Positions 58,389 through 64,000 of a DNA stretch of 64,000 nt are shown piece after piece. The position numbers and the translations under genes were made by a program. This stretch comes from CAKRJP01 sp963634745 (GTDB lineage Bacteria > Bacillota > Clostridia > Lachnospirales > Lachnospiraceae): assembly GCA_963634745.1 (NCBI GenBank), contig CAVHCX010000005.1, positions 1 through 64,000 of the forward strand. Direction: 5' to 3'. How positions within the stretch are numbered: position 1 is the stretch's first letter; each line of letters starts with the position of its first letter. Under the pieces are notes generated by a model, which saw only the letters and a program-made list of their open reading frames with translations, made no database searches and was not told the origin of the DNA.

Positions 58389-60611
58389 ATGAAAAAATTT
58401 CCTATTAAATTTAAGTTTAAATTAAAAAGACCCGACATAAAGGGAAAGATAAAAAAACTAAGAAATTTAAAAAAGGAGGATGTGGTTCAATATTTTAAGA
58501 ACCGCGCAGAGCGTAGGAAACACATCCTGGAGAAACGTAGGAATAGCGCCTTTGCTAAGAAGATGAGACCGGTTTATGCATTTATGAACCGGTTCTCTAT
58601 CATTTTTCATGCACTGCTAGCCTGCGTCATAAACCTAGGGATTGAAGCCTTGTCAAGGCATTCCTTGATTGCGGCGTGGAAGTATATGGTAGGGTCTCCT
58701 ATGGTGTTCCTATATAATGCCTTCATGATCTTTATCACATTTTCCATTGTATATTTGTTCCGAAGGCGTGTATTTGTAAGGCTTTTGATTACCGTGCTCT
58801 GGTCCATACTGGGAGTAGCCAATGGCTATATGCTTTTAAAACGTGTAACACCTTTTAATGCTCAGGACCTTAAGGTGGCATCAGATGCTGTCTCCCTTAT
58901 CAATAACTACTTTAATAGTTTTGAACTGATCATGCTGGCGGTAGGAATCGGGGCAGTGATTGTCCTAACCGTATCGATCTGGCGAAGAGGGGGTCAGTAC
59001 GAAGGAAAAATGCACAGGCTCCTTGCTGTGGCGGGAATTGTAGTCTGCGGAGTTGCCTATACCTTTGCTACCAATGCGGCGATTGATAAGCGGGTGGTTT
59101 CCACCTATTTCGGAAATATTGCCTTTGCCTATGAAGATTATGGTCTGCCTTATTGCTTTATGGCCAGTGTATTTAATACGGGAATTGATCAGCCTAATGG
59201 TTATAGTAAAGAAGCCATGGAAGAAATCAGCAACAATGGGGAGATTACCAAGAGTGAGACAGGAAGATCGGAAGATGATTTGCCCAATATTATTGTGGTA
59301 CAGCTAGAGTCTTATTTTGATGTAGACGAGGCAGAATTTTTCACCACCAATATGGACGCCTGCCCCAACCTCCACGAGATGTATAAAAATTATTCCAGTG
59401 GCTACTTTAAGGTGCCTTCCGTGGGAGCAGGAACTGCCAATACGGAGTTTGAGGTGCTGACAGGTATGAGCATGCGATTCTTCGGACCTGGAGAATATCC
59501 TTACAAGACGGTGCTTAAAAATCAAACCTGTGAGAGCGCGGCTACTGCCCTGGCTTCCTTGGGTTACGGAACCCACGGCCTGCACAATAACGGCGGTAAC
59601 TTCTATAGCCGGGCAAGAGTTTATAATAATATTGGATTTGATACCTTTACCAGCAAGGAGTTTATGAATATCCTTCAAACGACAGAGAATGGATGGGCCA
59701 AGGATGAGGTGCTGGTAGACCATATTATGGAAGCTATGGATACCACAGAGGGTCAGGACTTTGTATTTACAGTCAGTGTCCAGGGCCATGGAGATTATCC
59801 GGAAGAGCAGGTGATTGCAAATCCAAAGATCAAGGTGGAAGGTATTGAAGACGAGGCCTTGAAGAATAAATGGGAGTACTATGTAAATCAGGTTTACGAG
59901 ATGGATCAATTTGCAGGAGACCTCATTGAGGCGGTGGAGAAGAGAAATGAGCCTACCGTGGTAGTCTTCTACGGAGACCACTTACCAACCATGGGTCTTA
60001 CGGCGGAAGATTTAAAAAGCCGTTACCTCTACAATACCAATTATGTAATCTGGGACAACATAGGCCTTGAGAAAGAAGATAAGAACATCCCTTCTTATCG
60101 AATCATGTCAGAGGTCTTTAAGCGTTTAGATATTCATTCCGGAACCGTATTTAACTATCATCAGGAGCGGGGAAATACAAAGAATTACCTTTCTGATCTG
60201 GAGCTTCTTCAGTATGATATTTTGTATGGAAATCAATATGTCTATGAAGATAGCGGCAAGCCAATTACCAGCGGCCATATGGTTATGGGTGTCAGAGATG
60301 TAAGCCTCTCTAAGATCGTAGCAAAGCTTGATGGCGGATATAGCCTCTATGGCCAGAATTTTACCAAGCAGAGTAAGGTCTATGTAAACGGAGAGAAGAT
60401 GGAAAGTAGGTTCCTAAACAATACAAGAATCGACATTTCCAATGTAGAACTTAAGGATAACGACGTCATCTGTGTAAAACAGATGGGATCTAGTAATACA
60501 ACCTTTAGACGTTCGGATTATTATGTATATCAGAACGGGGAATTAATCTGCCAGGAGGGGACAGCTACAGATAAGTCCAAATCCTGGGTAGAGCAGGAAA
60601 ATGATGACTAA
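58389..60611 (+). CDS. LTA synthase-family phosphoglycerol transferase
   Basis: A 740-residue membrane enzyme with a basic N-terminus (1-60), about five transmembrane helices (about 75-230) and an extracellular alkaline-phosphatase-fold sulfatase domain (about 300-610). The metal and catalytic residues can be followed: VVQLESYFD, the nucleophile Thr352 in GAGTANTEFEVLTG, and VVFYGDHLPTMG with the Asp-His pair. It should transfer glycerol phosphate to a cell-surface polymer such as lipoteichoic acid. The last 130 residues form an additional beta-rich domain beyond LtaS length. It follows valS by 4 bp, likely sharing its T-box-controlled transcript. Confidence 0.9.
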   Translation: MKKFPIKFKFKLKRPDIKGKIKKLRNLKKEDVVQYFKNRAERRKHILEKRRNSAFAKKMRPVYAFMNRFSIIFHALLACVINLGIEALSRHSLIAAWKYMVGSPMVFLYNAFMIFITFSIVYLFRRRVFVRLLITVLWSILGVANGYMLLKRVTPFNAQDLKVASDAVSLINNYFNSFELIMLAVGIGAVIVLTVSIWRRGGQYEGKMHRLLAVAGIVVCGVAYTFATNAAIDKRVVSTYFGNIAFAYEDYGLPYCFMASVFNTGIDQPNGYSKEAMEEISNNGEITKSETGRSEDDLPNIIVVQLESYFDVDEAEFFTTNMDACPNLHEMYKNYSSGYFKVPSVGAGTANTEFEVLTGMSMRFFGPGEYPYKTVLKNQTCESAATALASLGYGTHGLHNNGGNFYSRARVYNNIGFDTFTSKEFMNILQTTENGWAKDEVLVDHIMEAMDTTEGQDFVFTVSVQGHGDYPEEQVIANPKIKVEGIEDEALKNKWEYYVNQVYEMDQFAGDLIEAVEKRNEPTVVVFYGDHLPTMGLTAEDLKSRYLYNTNYVIWDNIGLEKEDKNIPSYRIMSEVFKRLDIHSGTVFNYHQERGNTKNYLSDLELLQYDILYGNQYVYEDSGKPITSGHMVMGVRDVSLSKIVAKLDGGYSLYGQNFTKQSKVYVNGEKMESRFLNNTRIDISNVELKDNDVICVKQMGSSNTTFRRSDYYVYQNGELICQEGTATDKSKSWVEQENDD

Positions 60612-60630
60612 ATTGAATAAATAGGAGTCA

Positions 60631-61989
60631 ATGAAAATGATGCCAGGATATGATGAGGCAGTGGCTTATATTGAAGACCTGCCCAAATTTACCAAGAAAC
60701 ATCCGCTGCATCATACAAGAGAATTTTTAAGAAGACTTGGGGACCCTGCCCTGGATAAGAAGATTATCCATGTGGCAGGCACCAATGGGAAAGGGTCTGT
60801 CTGTGCTTATCTTCAGGCAATTTTAATGCAGGAAGGAAGGCGGACAGGCTTCTTTACGTCTCCCCATCTAATTCGATTGAATGAGCGGATCAAAGTAAAT
60901 AATGAGGAAATTTCCGATGAACTTTTTGCGGAAATTTTTGAGAAGGCAAGGAAAGAAGCTGTAGAGATGGAGGAGGAAGGCTTGGGACACCCTTCCTATT
61001 TTGAATTTTTGTTTGGCATGGCTATGATGGCCTATGAGGCCTGGAAGGTGGAATATATTATTCTGGAGACAGGCCTGGGGGGAAGATTAGACTGTACCAA
61101 TTGCCTGGAGCAGCCTAGCCTTAGCATTATTACTTCTGTGAGTATGGACCATACGGCAATTTTGGGAGATAGCCTGGAAAAGATTGCCGGTGAGAAGGCA
61201 GGAATTATTAAGGAAAAGGTCCCGGTAATCTTTGATGGAAGTAATCCGTTGGTCGCCGGGGTCATAGAGCAAGAGGCAAAAGAAAAGCATGCGCCTTATT
61301 TTGCAGTGACAGAAGCTTCTGTTTCCCTTAAGGAAGTTACTGGGAAATATATTGCATTTTCAAGAAGCAATGCGTATGATAAAAGTGTTATCTACCAGGT
61401 GCCCTTCTGCGGCGCTTATCAGGTGATCAATGCAGAGCTTGCCCTTAGGGGGGCAGAATATTTGTTAGCCCCTCAAATAGATAATGAAAAGCAAGAGGCA
61501 GGGGAAGGCGGGCTCAGCGCTTATGAAAGAAACTGGGCCAAGGCCATCGCTTCTGTAAAATGGCCGGGAAGAATGGAACATGTTACGGAACATATGGTGG
61601 TAGACGGGGCCCATAATCCCGGGGCCATTGAGGCCTTTGTGAAAAGCCTTTCTCTTTTAAAGGAGAGGGAAGCCCCTGTAATTGTATTTTCCGCAGTAAA
61701 AGATAAAGATTATAAGGAAATGATCCGCCTGCTGTGCGATGGAATTCATGGCAAGGCCTTTGTGGTCACTCAGATCGAGGACGAGAGAGGGGTTCCTGCC
61801 CGAGAGCTTGCGGAAATTTTTAAAAGTTATACAAAGGCAGCGGTTAGGTGCTGCCCGGACCTTTCAGACGCCCTTAAGGCGGCGGAAGAAGAAAGGCAGG
61901 GAAGGGGGCAGATTTACTGCCTTGGATCCTTGTACCTGGTGGGAATGATTAAGAAGTATTTAGAAAGATTGGAGGAAGAAAGATGCTGA
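60631..61989 (+). CDS. folC: Folylpolyglutamate/dihydrofolate synthase (canonical paralogue)
   Basis: A 452-residue FolC with all usual motifs: HVAGTNGKGSV (about 49-59), FTSPHLIRLNERIKVN, ETGLGGRLDCTN and the C-terminal VDGAHNPGAI. It differs strongly from the folC at 34.8 kb, so the two are old paralogues. It lies between the LTA synthase-like gene and a 44-codon gene that overlaps its end by 7 bp. Weak ribosome site GGAGTC before the ATG. Confidence 0.94.
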   Translation: MKMMPGYDEAVAYIEDLPKFTKKHPLHHTREFLRRLGDPALDKKIIHVAGTNGKGSVCAYLQAILMQEGRRTGFFTSPHLIRLNERIKVNNEEISDELFAEIFEKARKEAVEMEEEGLGHPSYFEFLFGMAMMAYEAWKVEYIILETGLGGRLDCTNCLEQPSLSIITSVSMDHTAILGDSLEKIAGEKAGIIKEKVPVIFDGSNPLVAGVIEQEAKEKHAPYFAVTEASVSLKEVTGKYIAFSRSNAYDKSVIYQVPFCGAYQVINAELALRGAEYLLAPQIDNEKQEAGEGGLSAYERNWAKAIASVKWPGRMEHVTEHMVVDGAHNPGAIEAFVKSLSLLKEREAPVIVFSAVKDKDYKEMIRLLCDGIHGKAFVVTQIEDERGVPARELAEIFKSYTKAAVRCCPDLSDALKAAEEERQGRGQIYCLGSLYLVGMIKKYLERLEEERC

Positions 61990-62117
61990 ATTTTGATGAA
62001 GAAGTAAAAAAATTCCAACCAAGTCTGGAAATTGAAGATATAGAAGATGCTATTTATCAGGAGGATCTTTCAGATATGACGGATATCCTTAGAGAAGTTA
62101 TCGAGCAGACCAAATAG
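61983..62117 (+). CDS. Small acidic protein of 44 residues
   Basis: A short gene below common length cutoffs. It begins at an ATG with a perfect GGAGG (61971-61975) seven bases upstream, inside the end of folC, and overlaps that gene by 7 bp, which is strong evidence for translation. The product begins MLNFDEEVKKFQPSLEIED and is helical and acidic, with 15 Asp/Glu against 4 Lys/Arg. No membrane helix, no cysteine. Function unknown; a role coupled to FolC or to the TPR protein that follows 20 bp later is only suggested by order. Confidence 0.7.
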   Translation: MLNFDEEVKKFQPSLEIEDIEDAIYQEDLSDMTDILREVIEQTK

Positions 62118-62137
62118 GATAAAAAAGAGGATATCAT

Positions 62138-63655
62138 ATGGATTACGCAACAAAAGTTTTGTACCAGTCCAATGCCTGGTACAACGATGGTCTAAAAAAA
62201 GCAAGCATCCGGGACCTTACCGGAGCCATTGTTTCTTTGAAAAAAAGTTTACAATACAATAGAGATAATATTGCGGCCAGAAATCTTTTGGGATTGGTTT
62301 ACTATGGCCGTGGGGAAGTGGCAGAGGCTTTGAGGGAGTGGATTTTGAGTAAGAATTTCCAGTCCCATGATAATATTGCCAATTATTATATAAAGAAAGT
62401 AAAGGAAAATCCTACAGAGCTGGCTAAGATGAACCAGGCCATTAAAAGATTTAACCAATCTTTGGATTATTGCACCCAGGGCAATGAAGATATGGCTATT
62501 TTGCAGTTGAAAAAAGCTATCGTAGAGCACCCCAATTATGTAAAGGCCTACCAGCTTCTGACCTTACTTTTTATCCATACCGGACAGTTCTCCCAGGCGA
62601 GACAGTCTATAAGAGCTGCCCACAAGCTGGATACCACAGATACCACGACTCTGCATTACATGCATGAGCTTCGGACGCTTAGAAAAGAGCAGAACGTAAA
62701 GATCAAGTCCCAGGAGAGCAAGGCAAAACATACCGTTACCTATACCGTGGGTAATGATACCATTATCCAGCCTACCACCAACCGCTTGATGATGAATACC
62801 AGGCTGCATACGGTGGCAAATATCGGTATCGGTATCCTGGTAGGCGTGGCCCTTATGTGGTTTTTGATTATGCCGGCTTTGAATACTTCTACCCAAAATA
62901 AGAATGACAAGAGAATCGTAGAATTCAGTGATGAGATTGCCAGCCAGAAGGCCCAGATCAATGCCTTAAAGAAGGAGCTGGACACTTACAGAAGCAGTGA
63001 GGAGGAATCTACAGACACTGAGGCTACTGCAGACGAAGTCAAGGAAAGCTATGAGACCGTTATCAATATGTATAATAACTTAAATAGCGGAGATATGAGC
63101 TACTCTGCCATGGCGGATGAACTTTTAAATGTAAAGGCAAATGCCTTGGGTACTTTGGGAAGGCAGCAGTTTGATACACTGACAGCAACGATTTATCCGG
63201 ATGTATGCAGTGACCTTTATACAGAGGCATCGGAGTGCTATAGCGCCGGAAACTATGATACAGCCATTACAGACTTAGAAAAAGTAAACAAGATGGATGG
63301 AGACTATAATAGCGGAGCAGCTGTCCTTTTGTTGGCCCAGTGCTATGAGAAAAATGGAAAAACCGATGAGGCCAATAAGCTCTACCAGCAGATTTTAGAA
63401 GATTTCCCAAGTACGGAGGCAGCTAGCAGTGCCCAGAGTGCCCTGGATGCCCAGTCAGGAAAAACTACAGATGATACTTCAGACAGCACGGACGCTGGCA
63501 CAAGCACTGATGCCGCAGGAAGCACAGACACTACGGGAACTACAGACACCACAGGTCTTGTTGATACTACAGGTACTACGGATGCCGGCAATGGCGCGGC
63601 CTATGGAATGGATCCAACAGGCGGAATGGCAGGAACCGGCGGGGCAGTGCAATAG
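62138..63655 (+). CDS. Membrane-anchored tetratricopeptide-repeat protein
   Basis: A 505-residue protein. The first 180 residues form TPR-like helical pairs (DLTGAIVSLKKSLQYNRDN and DMAILQLKKAIVEHPNYVKA are typical units). One transmembrane helix follows at about 226-249 (ANIGIGILVGVALMWFLIM), then a coiled coil (about 260-290) and further TPR units (about 360-430; YDTAITDLEKVN and GKTDEANKLYQQILEDFPST). The last 70 residues are low-complexity, rich in Thr, Asp, Ser and Gly, with repeated T-D-T-T-G. The N-terminal TPRs are probably cytosolic and the C-terminal half extracellular, so it may link cytosolic and wall-side partners. Role unknown. Confidence 0.8.
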   Translation: MDYATKVLYQSNAWYNDGLKKASIRDLTGAIVSLKKSLQYNRDNIAARNLLGLVYYGRGEVAEALREWILSKNFQSHDNIANYYIKKVKENPTELAKMNQAIKRFNQSLDYCTQGNEDMAILQLKKAIVEHPNYVKAYQLLTLLFIHTGQFSQARQSIRAAHKLDTTDTTTLHYMHELRTLRKEQNVKIKSQESKAKHTVTYTVGNDTIIQPTTNRLMMNTRLHTVANIGIGILVGVALMWFLIMPALNTSTQNKNDKRIVEFSDEIASQKAQINALKKELDTYRSSEEESTDTEATADEVKESYETVINMYNNLNSGDMSYSAMADELLNVKANALGTLGRQQFDTLTATIYPDVCSDLYTEASECYSAGNYDTAITDLEKVNKMDGDYNSGAAVLLLAQCYEKNGKTDEANKLYQQILEDFPSTEAASSAQSALDAQSGKTTDDTSDSTDAGTSTDAAGSTDTTGTTDTTGLVDTTGTTDAGNGAAYGMDPTGGMAGTGGAVQ

Positions 63656-63666
63656 AAAAAGCAATT

Positions 63667-64000
63667 ATGAATGAAATTGAGGCATATTATAACAAATTTA
63701 ATGAAGAAAAAAGATTAAATTCCAGGCATGGGCAGGTGGAATACCGGGTATCTATGAAATATATCCACCGGTATTTGCAGGAGATGGGAGAGCCTGAAAA
63801 TGTGAAAGTCCTTGATATTGGGGCTGGAACAGGAAGATATTCTGTGAAATTGGCAGAAGAAGGCTATGATGTGACAGCTGTGGAACTGGTGAAATATAAT
63901 TTGGGAATTTTAAAGCAAAAGAACAGCCGGGTGAAGGCTGTGCAGGGCAATGCCCTGAATTTAAAAAAGCTTAAGGATCATAGTTTTGATCTTACTCTTT
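63667..64000 (+). CDS. Class I SAM-dependent methyltransferase, start only
   Basis: The window ends 111 codons into this gene. The SAM-binding motif I VLDIGAGTGRYSVKLAE lies at about 48-64 and motif II acidic residue in VTAVEL. It begins with an ATG 11 bp after the TPR gene. The substrate-binding part is beyond the window, so neither substrate nor full length is known. Confidence 0.85.
   Translation, partial: MNEIEAYYNKFNEEKRLNSRHGQVEYRVSMKYIHRYLQEMGEPENVKVLDIGAGTGRYSVKLAEEGYDVTAVELVKYNLGILKQKNSRVKAVQGNALNLKKLKDHSFDLTL

Overview
The window reads as low-to-mid GC chromosomal DNA from an anaerobic Gram-positive of the class Clostridia, most likely a Lachnospiraceae-type gut or oral bacterium. 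The reasons are two T-box leaders (thrS, valS), strong AGGAGG ribosome sites, a DUF4317 protein, two-subunit L-serine dehydratase, class I two-subunit L-tartrate dehydratase, fused EcfA ATPases, an LTA-synthase-type enzyme and GPH sugar symporters. This assignment is an inference from gene content; no rRNA is present.

Region by region. 0-7.9 kb: a plant-glycoside cassette with an AraC-type sensor that stops before any DNA-binding domain, a GH3 beta-glucosidase, a GPH symporter and a GH78 alpha-L-rhamnosidase. By eye its codon use differs from the rest (alanine mostly GCA, GCC rare). Its right edge meets decayed scraps (7.87-8.44 kb) of an AAA/DUF4143 ATPase, a glycyl radical enzyme and a glycyl-radical activase. 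8.5-20.3 kb: an MFS transporter, a divergent AraC regulator and lacZ-symporter pair, exonuclease III, a LysR regulator, an FGGY sugar kinase and a MATE exporter. 20.5-27.1 kb: an SbcD/YhaO-like nuclease, a YhaN-like ATPase with a membrane hairpin, a GNAT acetyltransferase and a 784-residue calpain-like (C2) cysteine protease. 27.2-32.5 kb: an operon of cysteine hydrolase, ECF S-component, EcfT, double EcfA, a NiaR-like 3H-domain repressor and a PfkB kinase, with a candidate operator just below its promoter.

32.5-39 kb: T-box-thrS followed by a folate operon (folC, folE, an HD-domain phosphohydrolase, folP, a folB-folK fusion). 39-43.1 kb: LysR, an SLC13-type carrier and ttdAB, a complete L-tartrate uptake and dehydration unit. 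43.3-47.7 kb: a small one-helix membrane protein with a P1B-type ATPase lacking the CPC motif, resembling the fezA-fezB pair that builds ferrosomes (iron organelles), then an ABC-F ATPase. 47.7-50.1 kb (minus strand): a polar amino acid ABC importer. 50.3-55.2 kb: purC, a DUF4317 protein, tRNA-Leu(CAG), sdaAB-sdaAA and a sirtuin. 55.2-64 kb: T-box-valS, an LTA-synthase family enzyme, a second folC, a 44-residue acidic protein, a membrane-anchored TPR protein and the start of a methyltransferase.

The most interesting items are the fez-like pair, the calpain-like protease, the 3H-regulated ECF operon of unknown substrate, the HD protein sitting where the folate pathway lacks a phosphatase, and a C-terminal tail shared by two unrelated glycosidases. 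No CRISPR array, intact transposase or prophage gene was seen.
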